Shown: positions 31,551 to 38,562 of the stretch, piece after piece
How the letters are laid out: the number at the start of each line of letters is the position of its first letter
How positions within the stretch are numbered: position 1 is the stretch's first letter
Program-made: the position numbers and the translations under genes
Notes under the pieces: model-generated
Told to the model about the DNA's origin: nothing
Seen by the model: the letters and a program-made list of their open reading frames with translations, nothing else
The model's database searches: none
Assembly (NCBI RefSeq): GCF_000514815.1
Contig: NZ_AZWQ01000035.1
Coordinates: 157-43,434, forward strand
Source: Salinispora fenicalii
GTDB lineage: Bacteria > Actinomycetota > Actinomycetes > Mycobacteriales > Micromonosporaceae
DNA length: 43,278 nucleotides
Direction of reading: 5' to 3'

Positions 31551-31835
31551 TCACCGGTGGGCGCTGCCACCGCGCCAGCCCAGGCGCGCCACCACGGCCA
31601 CCGCGATGGCGGCGAAGACAACCTGGAGCAGCAGCTCACGCCAGTCGAACCCGTCCGCTTCGGCGAAGCCGACGGATCGGGCGACGATCGCCCCGAGCAG
31701 CGCGGCACCGACACCGATCAACAGGTGCAGCCAGCCGGGCATATCCTGCCGTCCGGGCACGACCAGACGGCCCAGCGCACCGACGATCAGACCGACGATC
31801 AGGATGGTGAGGATGCCGGAGACGGTCAGCTCCAC
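31551..31835 (-). CDS. GlsB/YeaQ/YmgE-family stress membrane protein
   Basis: A 94-residue protein with three hydrophobic stretches: GILTILIVGLIVGALGRLVVPG, WLHLLIGVGAALLGAIVARSVG and LLLQVVFAAIAVAVVARLG. The RLVVPGRQDMPGW loop is the family mark (transglycosylase-associated in older names). Members are linked to general stress in firmicutes and enterobacteria. Start GTG 31835 has GGAGA 7 nt upstream. It stands alone between the sugar operon and lepA. Confidence 0.88.
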   Translation of the reverse strand: MELTVSGILTILIVGLIVGALGRLVVPGRQDMPGWLHLLIGVGAALLGAIVARSVGFAEADGFDWRELLLQVVFAAIAVAVVARLGWRGGSAHR

Positions 31836-31859
31836 GGTCGTTCTCCTCTGCCGGGAAGG

Positions 31860-31919
31860 GCGAGTCCGGATGACCAGCGGTGCGGTGGTGCACCGGCGCG
31901 AGTCCGGATGACCGGCGGT
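31860..31919. repeat. 22-bp direct repeat upstream of the GlsB-family gene
   Basis: Copies at 31860-31881 and 31898-31919 match at 21 of 22 bases, 38 bp apart start to start, between lepA's 3' end and the GlsB-family start. The gap up to lepA contains nothing else recognisable. Confidence 0.85.
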
Positions 31920-32000
31920 ACACCGTTCCCGAACCGGGGAGCCCCAAACCGGCCCACTACGGCCAGACGCCGGGTTCCCGCTCCGCCGCGGCAGCCGTAC

Positions 32001-33881
32001 TCACTTCTTGCCGGACGTCTTGCCGCCGCCCCCCGAGTCCGAGGAGAGCGCGGCGATGAATGCCTCCTGCGGCACCTCTACCCGGCCCACCATCTTCATC
32101 CGCTTCTTGCCTTCCTTCTGCTTCTCCAGCAGCTTGCGCTTACGGCTGATGTCACCGCCGTAGCACTTCGCCAGGACGTCCTTGCGGATCGCGCGGATCG
32201 TCTCCCGGGCGATCACCCGGCTGCCGATCGCCGCCTGGATGGGCACCTCGAACTGCTGGCGGGGGATCAGGGAGCGCAGCTTCGCGGCGATGGTGGTGCC
32301 GTAGGCGTACGCCTTGTCCTTGTGCACGATCGCGCTGAACGCGTCAACCGGCTCGCCGTGCAGCAGGATGTCCACCTTGACCAGGTCGGAGGCCTGCTCG
32401 CCGGAGGGCTCGTAGTCCAGCGACGCGTACCCCTTGGTACGGCTCTTGAGCTGGTCGAAGAAGTCGAAAATGATCTCCGCCAGCGGCAGCGTGTAGCGCA
32501 GCTCCACCCGGTCGGCGGAGAGGTAGTCCATGCCGAGCAGCGTGCCCCGACGGCCCTGGCAGAGCTCCATGACCGCGCCGACGAAGTCGTTCGGGGTCAA
32601 CACCGTGGCGCGCACCACCGGCTCGTACACCTCGGCGATCTTGCCGGTCGGGTACTCGCTCGGGTTGGTCACCACGACCTCCTCGCCGTCCTCGTTGATG
32701 GCCCGGTAGACCACGTTCGGCGCGGTGGAGATCAGGTCGAGGTTGAACTCCCGCTCCAGCCGCTCCCGGATGATCTCCAGGTGCAGCAGGCCGAGGAAGC
32801 CGCAGCGAAAGCCGAACCCGAGTGCGCCGGAGGTCTCCGGCTCGTAGGTCAGCGCCGCGTCATTGAGCTTGAGCTTGTCCAACGCATCCCGCAGGTTCGG
32901 GTAGTCCGACCCATCAATCGGGTAGAGGCCGGAGTAGACCATCGGCTTCGGGTCCTTGTACCCGCCGAGGGGCTCCTCCGCCGGCCGCGCGTTGATGGTG
33001 ACCGTGTCACCGACCCGCGACTGCCGGACATCCTTCACGCCGGTGATCAGATACCCCACCTCGCCGACACCGAGGGCGTCCGCCTTGACCATCTCCGGGG
33101 AGATCACACCGATCTCCAGCAGTTCGTGGACCGCGCCGGTGGACATCATCTTGATCCGGTCCCGGGCACTGATCTGCCCGTCAACCACCCGAACGTAGGT
33201 GACCACGCCCCGGTAGACGTCGTACACCGAGTCGAAAATCATTGCCCGGGCCGACGACTCCGCCACCCCGATCGGCGGGGTGAACTGCCGAACGATCTCG
33301 TCGAGTAGATGCGGCACGCCCTCGCCGGTCTTGCCGGAGACCCGGATGCAGTCCGCCGGATCGCCGCCGATCAGGTGGGCCAGTTCCTCGGCGTACTTCT
33401 CCGGCTGCGCCGCCGGCAGGTCGATCTTGTTGAGCACCGGGATGATGTGCAGATCGTTCTCGAGCGCCAGGTAGAGGTTGGCCAGGGTCTGCGCCTCGAT
33501 GCCCTGCGCGGCGTCAACCAGCAGGATTGCGCCCTCGCAGGCCGCCAGGGAACGGGAGACCTCGTAGCTGAAGTCAACGTGCCCAGGGGTATCGATCATG
33601 TTGAGCACGGCACTCTCGCCGGCCCGCTTCCCCTCCCGAATCGCCCACGGCATCCGGACGGCCTGACTCTTGATGGTGATCCCGCGCTCCCGCTCGATGT
33701 CCATCCGATCGAGGTATTGCGCCCGCATCTGTCGGGGGTCGACCACACCGGTGAGCTGCAGCATCCGGTCGGCCAGGGTCGACTTCCCATGATCGATGTG
33801 GGCGATGATGCAGAAGTTCCGGATGCGCGCCGGTTCGGTGGCACCAGGAGTGTTCGCGCCGGAATCGAGCGTCGGTGGCAC
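32001..33881 (-). CDS. lepA: Elongation factor 4 (LepA)
   Basis: A 626-residue ribosome-binding GTPase related to EF-G, which back-translocates or helps initiation. G1 is IAHIDHGKSTLADR, G3 is MIDTPGHVDFSYEVSR and G4 is VLNKIDLP. Domain II starts FDSVYDVYRGVVTYVRV, and the LepA-specific C-terminus includes KCYGGDISRKRKLLEKQKEGKKRMK. GTG 33881 (VPPTLDSGANTPGATEPARI) is preferred. In-frame starts further upstream would add an Arg/Gly/Cys-rich stretch with no family support. The 228-bp gap upstream to 34109 is GC-rich and without an ORF. Confidence 0.96.
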   Translation of the reverse strand: MPPTLDSGANTPGATEPARIRNFCIIAHIDHGKSTLADRMLQLTGVVDPRQMRAQYLDRMDIERERGITIKSQAVRMPWAIREGKRAGESAVLNMIDTPGHVDFSYEVSRSLAACEGAILLVDAAQGIEAQTLANLYLALENDLHIIPVLNKIDLPAAQPEKYAEELAHLIGGDPADCIRVSGKTGEGVPHLLDEIVRQFTPPIGVAESSARAMIFDSVYDVYRGVVTYVRVVDGQISARDRIKMMSTGAVHELLEIGVISPEMVKADALGVGEVGYLITGVKDVRQSRVGDTVTINARPAEEPLGGYKDPKPMVYSGLYPIDGSDYPNLRDALDKLKLNDAALTYEPETSGALGFGFRCGFLGLLHLEIIRERLEREFNLDLISTAPNVVYRAINEDGEEVVVTNPSEYPTGKIAEVYEPVVRATVLTPNDFVGAVMELCQGRRGTLLGMDYLSADRVELRYTLPLAEIIFDFFDQLKSRTKGYASLDYEPSGEQASDLVKVDILLHGEPVDAFSAIVHKDKAYAYGTTIAAKLRSLIPRQQFEVPIQAAIGSRVIARETIRAIRKDVLAKCYGGDISRKRKLLEKQKEGKKRMKMVGRVEVPQEAFIAALSSDSGGGGKTSGKK

Positions 33882-34109
33882 AGCGGTCCGTTCTGGTCGA
33901 CTGACGTTGAGCGGGCCGGCGCGGCACCGGCCCCCTCTATGCTCCCACGCCACGCTCGCGGGCCCGCTGCGCGGGCAAACCCGAGCGCACCCGGCCGATG
34001 AACCGGTCGTCTGCCCTGGCGACTCGGTCACTGGGCCGGCCTACTCAGCGGCAAGCCGGACTGTTCGCCCGGCAGCCCGGCGAAACACCGGCAACTGGAC
34101 GAGCCCCGA

Positions 34110-34646
34110 CTATTCGCCCGGCGGCTCGACGAAGAGGGCGGCGAGCTTCGGGAGCCGGCGGCGAGCCTCATCCGCGTCGTCGAAGTCCCAGAAGTCGTTC
34201 AAGTCCGGCGCCGGAACCAGATCCCGGTGCGCCGGCAGCTCGGCCGCGGTCGCCTTCCGGTACGCCTCCCACGGCACCGCCAGCATTGGGGCACAGGCGA
34301 ACTCCTCACCCGACAACGACGCGGTCCGTACCGGCGACAGGTCGGCCAGCGAGTCCGGCTCGGCGACGGCACGCGCGAACACTTCGCGTCCCTGGGTCAT
34401 CAGCCAGCCACGGAAGTGCTGGAAGCCGTCATCGGAGATACCGCCGTTGATCAGGTACGCCGCACCCCAGAGGTCCACTCGGTGCGAGGCGGCCAGCACC
34501 CGGGCCTGATGGCGCGTGTACCCAAGGATCTCCTCCGGCTCCCGCGCCGCAAGCAAGGCCACGGCCCGAATGGCGACCGCGTCCGGCTCGCCCCCACCCC
34601 CTACTCGGGCCTGGTCAATCAGCTGCCAGAAGTCGTCGGTCCGCAT
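34110..34646 (-). CDS. DUF4240 domain protein
   Basis: A 178-residue cytoplasmic protein from ATG 34646. It opens MRTDDFWQLIDQARVGGGGE and continues LWGAAYLINGGISDDGFQHFRGWLMTQGREVFARAV, the DUF4240 pattern. Function is unknown; WGR/colicin-immunity-associated relatives occur, so a toxin-antitoxin or immunity role is possible but unsupported here. It is monocistronic and divergent from the kinase at 34857. A pair of 19-bp direct repeats lies just upstream of its start. Confidence 0.82.
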   Translation of the reverse strand: MRTDDFWQLIDQARVGGGGEPDAVAIRAVALLAAREPEEILGYTRHQARVLAASHRVDLWGAAYLINGGISDDGFQHFRGWLMTQGREVFARAVAEPDSLADLSPVRTASLSGEEFACAPMLAVPWEAYRKATAAELPAHRDLVPAPDLNDFWDFDDADEARRRLPKLAALFVEPPGE

Positions 34647-34683
34647 GACCCGCCAGTCTTCCAGAACCCGCCGACCGGAAACG

Positions 34684-34736
34684 TCCGACGACCTTCCCGA
34701 ACCCCCGACCAGAAGCATCCGACGACCTTCCCGAAC
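34684..34736. repeat. Pair of 19-bp direct repeats upstream of the DUF4240 gene
   Basis: The same 19 bases (TCCGACGACCTTCCCGAAC) occur at 34684-34702 and 34718-34736, perfect and 34 bp apart start to start. They lie in the 210-bp divergent region, 38 bp upstream of the DUF4240 ATG. They could be binding sites for a regulator of either gene. Confidence 0.85.
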
Positions 34737-34856
34737 TCGCCGATCACGGCTGACCGGCGACACCCGTCGTTCCTGCATCGGCAAATTGCCCGGTTTGCCG
34801 TCGACACATCGCCTGCTTTACCCGGTGGACTAGCAAATCCGTACGACACTGGAAAG

Positions 34857-35942
34857 ATGCCGAGTTCACCCCCGCGCCCCGTGACCACCCGCCGGCCCGG
34901 CTGGTCCGACCTGCCAGTGGGTATGCGGGCAGCCCTCGCCGACCGCCTCGGCGCCCCCGTGGTCGCCACCCGCGCTGCGACCGCCGGCTTCACCCGTGGC
35001 TTCGCCGGGGTGCTGTCCGCCGCCGATGGCGGTCGGGTCTTCGTCAAGGCCGCCCCCCGCGATTCTCACCTGGCCAACTGGTACTGGCGAGAGGCGACGG
35101 TCCTCGACCGGCTCCCGCCCGGGCTGCCGGCGCCCCGAACCCGCTGGACCCTGGCGGAGTCTGGCTGGTTCGCCGTCGCCCTCGACGCGGTTGACGGCTA
35201 TCCACCCGGACACCCGTGGGAGCCGTCGGAGCTGGCCACCACCCTGACCGCGTACGCGGGGGTAGCCGCCGCCCTGGACCCACCGCCGAGCGACCTCGCC
35301 GCGCTCAATCCGCCGCACCTGGCCGACCTGGCCCAGGCCGACATTCTCCGCTGGCATGACGTGGCAGCAGGTCGGGAGGCCCCTCCGCCGCTGCCGGCCG
35401 GGGTCACGCAGCGGCTGCCCGAACTGGTCGGACTCGAGTCCCGACTCCCGGGGTACCTCGCCCCGGCGACCGGGCTGATCCATGGCGACCTGCGGCCGGA
35501 CAACGTACTACTCACCGCACACGGGCAGGTGTGTTTCTGTGACTGGACCTGGCTATGCCGCGGTCCGGCCTGGTTTGACCTGGTAACGCTCCTCCTCGGG
35601 GGGCTTGCCGTGGAGCAGCAGGAGGTCACTGTCGCCGCGCTGGCCGGGACCGGCGGCGCAGGATCCCCAGCCGAGCCAGCGAGCTCCCCCTTCCCGGAGG
35701 CCATCGCCGGACCGACGCCCGCCCTGACCACCGATTGGCTGGACGCCGCCTTCGCGGCCCATCCGGCTGCCGCCGATGCCCCGTCGGACGCCCTGGATGT
35801 CACGCTGGCGGCGCTGGCCGGCTACTTCCTCACCACCGCGGCCACGGTTCCGGAGACCGCGACCGCGCAGCTCGCGGCCCACCAACGCCGCAGCGGCGAG
35901 TACGCGCTCGACTGGCTCGCCCGCCGCCAGGGCTGGAGCTGA
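34857..35942 (+). CDS. APH-family phosphotransferase
   Basis: A 361-residue protein with the aminoglycoside-phosphotransferase (kinase-like) fold. The N-lobe has GFTRGFAGVLSAADGGRVFVKAAPRD, with the ATP-binding Lys in FVKAAP. The C-lobe has the catalytic loop IHGDLRPDNVLL (about 209-220) and the metal site FCDWTWLCRGPAWFDL. An insertion with Pro/Ala/Gly between about 265 and 290 is unusual. Start ATG 34857 has GGAAAG just before it. Whether it phosphorylates an antibiotic or a cell metabolite is not readable; no resistance cluster is next to it. Confidence 0.9.
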   Translation: MPSSPPRPVTTRRPGWSDLPVGMRAALADRLGAPVVATRAATAGFTRGFAGVLSAADGGRVFVKAAPRDSHLANWYWREATVLDRLPPGLPAPRTRWTLAESGWFAVALDAVDGYPPGHPWEPSELATTLTAYAGVAAALDPPPSDLAALNPPHLADLAQADILRWHDVAAGREAPPPLPAGVTQRLPELVGLESRLPGYLAPATGLIHGDLRPDNVLLTAHGQVCFCDWTWLCRGPAWFDLVTLLLGGLAVEQQEVTVAALAGTGGAGSPAEPASSPFPEAIAGPTPALTTDWLDAAFAAHPAAADAPSDALDVTLAALAGYFLTTAATVPETATAQLAAHQRRSGEYALDWLARRQGWS

Positions 35943-36001
35943 GCCCGCCGGAGCCCCGCCACCACTCGCACCGCGCCCGTCGGGTGACCCAGGAGGCAAC
36001 T

Positions 36002-36030
36002 TTGGCGCTACCCGAGCGACCTGGTAGCCT
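36002..36030 (+). promoter_or_regulatory. Sigma-70-type promoter of rpsT
   Basis: TTGGCG (36002-36007) and TAGCCT (36025-36030) are 17 nt apart, predicting +1 near 36037 and a ~69-nt leader before the rpsT GTG. Confidence 0.8.
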
Positions 36031-36105
36031 GGCACTTCGCGCGACGATGACGCATGCTCGCCGCGCGGATGCAGACCAACCCGAGCTATCAGACGAGGCT
36101 GTCGC

Positions 36106-36372
36106 GTGGCGAACATCAAGTCCCAGATCAAGCGCAACCGGCAGAACGAGAAGCGCCGGCTGCGTAACAAGTCGGTCAAGTCGTCGCTGAAGACCGCCAT
36201 CCGCAAGTTCCACGAGGCCGCCGAGACCGGCGACGTGGAGAAGGCGACGGTTCTCATGCGCGATGCCGCCCGCAAGCTGGACAAGGCCGCCAGCAAGGGC
36301 GTTATCCACGCCAACCAGGCTGCGAACCGCAAGTCGGCTATCGCCAAGCGCGTGGCGTCGTTCTCCGCCTGA
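36106..36372 (+). CDS. rpsT: 30S ribosomal protein S20
   Basis: An 88-residue, very basic three-helix 16S rRNA-binding protein. It opens VANIKSQIKRNRQNEKRRLRN and includes SSLKTAIRKFHEAAETGD and KGVIHANQAANRKSAIAKR. GTG 36106 is preceded by GACGAGG. Its promoter is clear and a strong hairpin follows. In mycobacteria it is likewise near holA and lepA. Confidence 0.98.
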   Translation: MANIKSQIKRNRQNEKRRLRNKSVKSSLKTAIRKFHEAAETGDVEKATVLMRDAARKLDKAASKGVIHANQAANRKSAIAKRVASFSA

Positions 36373-36392
36373 CCCAGCCATAACAGGTTAGG

Positions 36393-36427
36393 ACGAAACC
36401 CCGGTCCGATCCGGTCCGGGGTTTCGT
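36393..36427. terminator. Terminator downstream of rpsT
   Basis: A 12-bp perfect stem (ACGAAACCCCGG at 36393-36404 with CCGGGGTTTCGT at 36416-36427) has an 11-nt loop that can itself pair. It serves rpsT and probably also the convergent minus-strand gene ending at 36484. Confidence 0.9.
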
Positions 36428-36483
36428 GCTGCCCGCCGTACGTTACTGATGCGGATCCGGGGCAGCGGTCGCGCTGCCGAAGC

Positions 36484-36942
36484 TCAGCGCTCGGCCGAGG
36501 GCACTCCGGTCGAGGGCAACTCCCGTGCTGCGGCTGAAGCCGTCTTCCCGGGACGCTCCGGAGGGTCGGACGAGACGACGACGCCGGGCACGCTGTGCCA
36601 GATCCAGCCAACCCGCGCGGTGCCGACCACCGGCTCCATCTGGTGGCGGAAACGGTCCCGCTCCTGGTCGGGCACGAGCGCCGCAGAGCGGACGACCTGC
36701 GCCGCCACGACGTCGTTGATTTTCACCATCACCGCGACCATCGCCGGCAGCACCAGCACCGACCACCAGCTGACCAGTTCAGCGAGCGCCAGTAGTGCCG
36801 CCAGTGCGACGGCCCCCTCGAAGAAGACGAAACAGAGCACCCCACCGGGGTTGACGAACCTCAGCCCCAGCAGGCGCGCGTACAACGGCCGGTAGCGCTC
36901 CTCCTCCGCCACCAGGGTGACCCATGACCTCGGTCCGGTCAC
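36484..36942 (-). CDS. Small membrane protein coupled to holA, function unknown
   Basis: A 152-residue protein from GTG 36942, which overlaps the holA stop as GTGA. It has EEERYRPLYARLLGLRFVNPGG, then two hydrophobic stretches (VLCFVFFEGAVALAALLALAEL and WWSVLVLPAMVAVMVKINDVVAAQVV). A polar tail follows with VPDQERDRFRHQMEPVVGTARVGW. I do not recognise a family. The coupling to holA suggests only co-expression. The end of the protein is Pro/Ser-rich and low complexity. Confidence 0.75.
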   Translation of the reverse strand: MTGPRSWVTLVAEEERYRPLYARLLGLRFVNPGGVLCFVFFEGAVALAALLALAELVSWWSVLVLPAMVAVMVKINDVVAAQVVRSAALVPDQERDRFRHQMEPVVGTARVGWIWHSVPGVVVSSDPPERPGKTASAAARELPSTGVPSAER

Positions 36943-37955
36943 CGGGCGCCGCCCTGCCGCGCCGCTGCCACCGAGAAGACGGCCCGCTCCAGCGCGTACG
37001 CCCGGTCGTCCGAGCCCCCCTTCACGGCCGCGTTGCACTCGGCCGCGGCCCGCATGGCCTGCACCAGCCCCTCCGGCGTCCAACCGCGGCTCTGCCGCTG
37101 GGCCCGTTCGATCTTCCAGGCCGGCATGCCGAGGGTACTGGCCAGCTGGTAAGGGCTCCCCCGCCCGGCGGAGGCGACCCGGGCCACGGTACGCACACCA
37201 TCGGCGAGCGCATCAGCGATCGGCACCGGGTCCACACCGACATGCAGCGCCCACCGCAGTGCCTCCAACGCAGCCGGCACATCGCCTACCATCGTCGCAT
37301 CGGCGACGGTGAAGCCAGACACCTCGACCCGCCCCCGGTAGTACCGGGCCACCGTCTCCGGGCTGACCTTCCCGTCGGTGTCGGCCATCAACTGCGAGCA
37401 GGCGGCGGCGAGTTCGCGCAGATCATTACCGACCGCCGCGATGAGCGCCTCGGCGGCGGCATCGGTACACCGGCCACCCGCCCGCCGAAACTCGTCGCGG
37501 ACGAACGCCACCCGCTCCCGGTGCCCCCTCAGCCGAGCAGCCGGGACCACGGTCGCACCGGCCGCCTTCAGCCCGTCCGCGAACGCCTTGCCCTTGGCCG
37601 CACCGAGGTGAAGCACGACCAACTGCACCTCGGGGTCGGGGTGCTTCGCGTAGTCGAGGAGGGCCGCCGCCAGATCCTTACGCGCATCCTGGCCGGACCG
37701 CAGGATCAGCAACCGCCGTCCGCCGAAGAGCGACGGACTAAGCATCTCCGCAATCTCACCGACGGTGAGGGAGCCGGCTTGATACTCGCGGACGTCCACC
37801 TCCGGATCCACACTCCGGCTCTGGGCGACCGCCTCGGTGACCGCGCGAGTAGCGAGAAGTTCCTCGTCACCGAGGACGAGCAGAATCGGAGCGAGGCTGG
37901 CGGCGGTCACGCCGCCCATATTCGCATGGTCAGCCGAGCGCGCCAGCCCGGTCAT
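36939..37955 (-). CDS. holA: DNA polymerase III subunit delta
   Basis: Clamp-loader subunit that opens the beta clamp. The 338-residue protein has LVLGDEELLATRAVTEAVAQ near the N-terminus, then an AAA+-like core with RRLLILRSGQDARKDLAAALLDYA. A helical C-terminal collar contains VADATMVGDVPAALEALRWALHVG and ASTLGMPAWKIERAQRQSRGWTPEG. ATG 37955 has GGAGG about 4 nt upstream; ATG 37919 has no such site. The stop overlaps the small membrane protein gene. Confidence 0.94.
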   Translation of the reverse strand: MTGLARSADHANMGGVTAASLAPILLVLGDEELLATRAVTEAVAQSRSVDPEVDVREYQAGSLTVGEIAEMLSPSLFGGRRLLILRSGQDARKDLAAALLDYAKHPDPEVQLVVLHLGAAKGKAFADGLKAAGATVVPAARLRGHRERVAFVRDEFRRAGGRCTDAAAEALIAAVGNDLRELAAACSQLMADTDGKVSPETVARYYRGRVEVSGFTVADATMVGDVPAALEALRWALHVGVDPVPIADALADGVRTVARVASAGRGSPYQLASTLGMPAWKIERAQRQSRGWTPEGLVQAMRAAAECNAAVKGGSDDRAYALERAVFSVAAARQGGAR

Positions 37956-38042
37956 CCGCCCTCCGATGTCAGAGCCCGCACTCAGCGCAAATCCCGACTT
38001 TTACGTCTGTTTCATCTTGAAATCTGACATAACGAGCGTCTG

Positions 38043-38562
38043 GTGGGCTCTCAGCTCCCGGAGGACAGCAGTACCGCGGCGTTGCACACGACGATCGCGC
38101 GGGCAGAGGCTGCCAGCACACCACCAATCAGAACAGCCCTCACACCGTGCTCCTGTTCGACCCGAGGCCAGCAACCTCGTCCCCCACACCAACCTCCACC
38201 CCAACCTGCTACGCCACCTCGATCTCCTCGTGGTCAACCACCACGAAGCCACCACCATCCTGCGTACCAACACCACCTACCCCCTCCACGCAGCCACCGC
38301 CCTACAGCAACTCGGACCCCGCGCCGTCGTCGTCACCGCCGGCCCCGACGGCGCCGCCTACATCTACCCCCGCGAATCCGGAATCATCCCCGCCCCCACC
38401 GTGTCCGTCATCGACACCACCGGTGCTGGCGACGCCTTCCTCGGCGCCCTCGCCCTCGACCTCACCCGACAGACCCCACTACCCGACGCCATCACCACCG
38501 CCACCCACATCGCCGCCCAGACCATCCAACACAGCGGCGCCAACACCACACTGCCCACGTAA
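38043..38562 (+). pseudogene. Decayed PfkB/ribokinase-family sugar kinase remnant
   Basis: The C-terminal half of a ribokinase-like protein can be pieced together across three frames. SQLPEDSSTAALHTTIARA (from 38043) is followed by TVLLFDPRPA in a second frame (about 38145). A third frame then carries NLVPHTNLHPNLLRHLDLLVVNHHEATTIL to the TAA at 38560-38562. The NxxE (NHHE) and anion-hole DTTGAGDAF motifs survive, but the N-terminal half and sugar-binding part are missing and there are at least two frameshifts. It ends 1 bp before the comEC stop. The stretch 37956-38042 upstream is relatively AT-rich with no ORF. Confidence 0.85.

Noticed and set aside
31476..33308. 610-codon plus-strand open frame opposite lepA and the GlsB-family gene
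   Set aside because: Shadow of lepA codon bias; spans three unrelated features and has no start context.
33882..34031. N-terminal extension of LepA
   Set aside because: Extra residues are Arg/Gly/Cys-rich and outside the LepA family length; GTG 33881 gives the normal protein.
34060..34090. TTCGCC/GGCGAA hairpin downstream of the DUF4240 gene
   Set aside because: Only a 6-bp stem with a 9-nt loop; too weak to call a terminator in this GC content.
37837..38042. Continuous plus-strand frame leading into the PfkB remnant
   Set aside because: Its first part is antisense to holA and has no kinase features; only the part after about 38043 resembles a sugar kinase.
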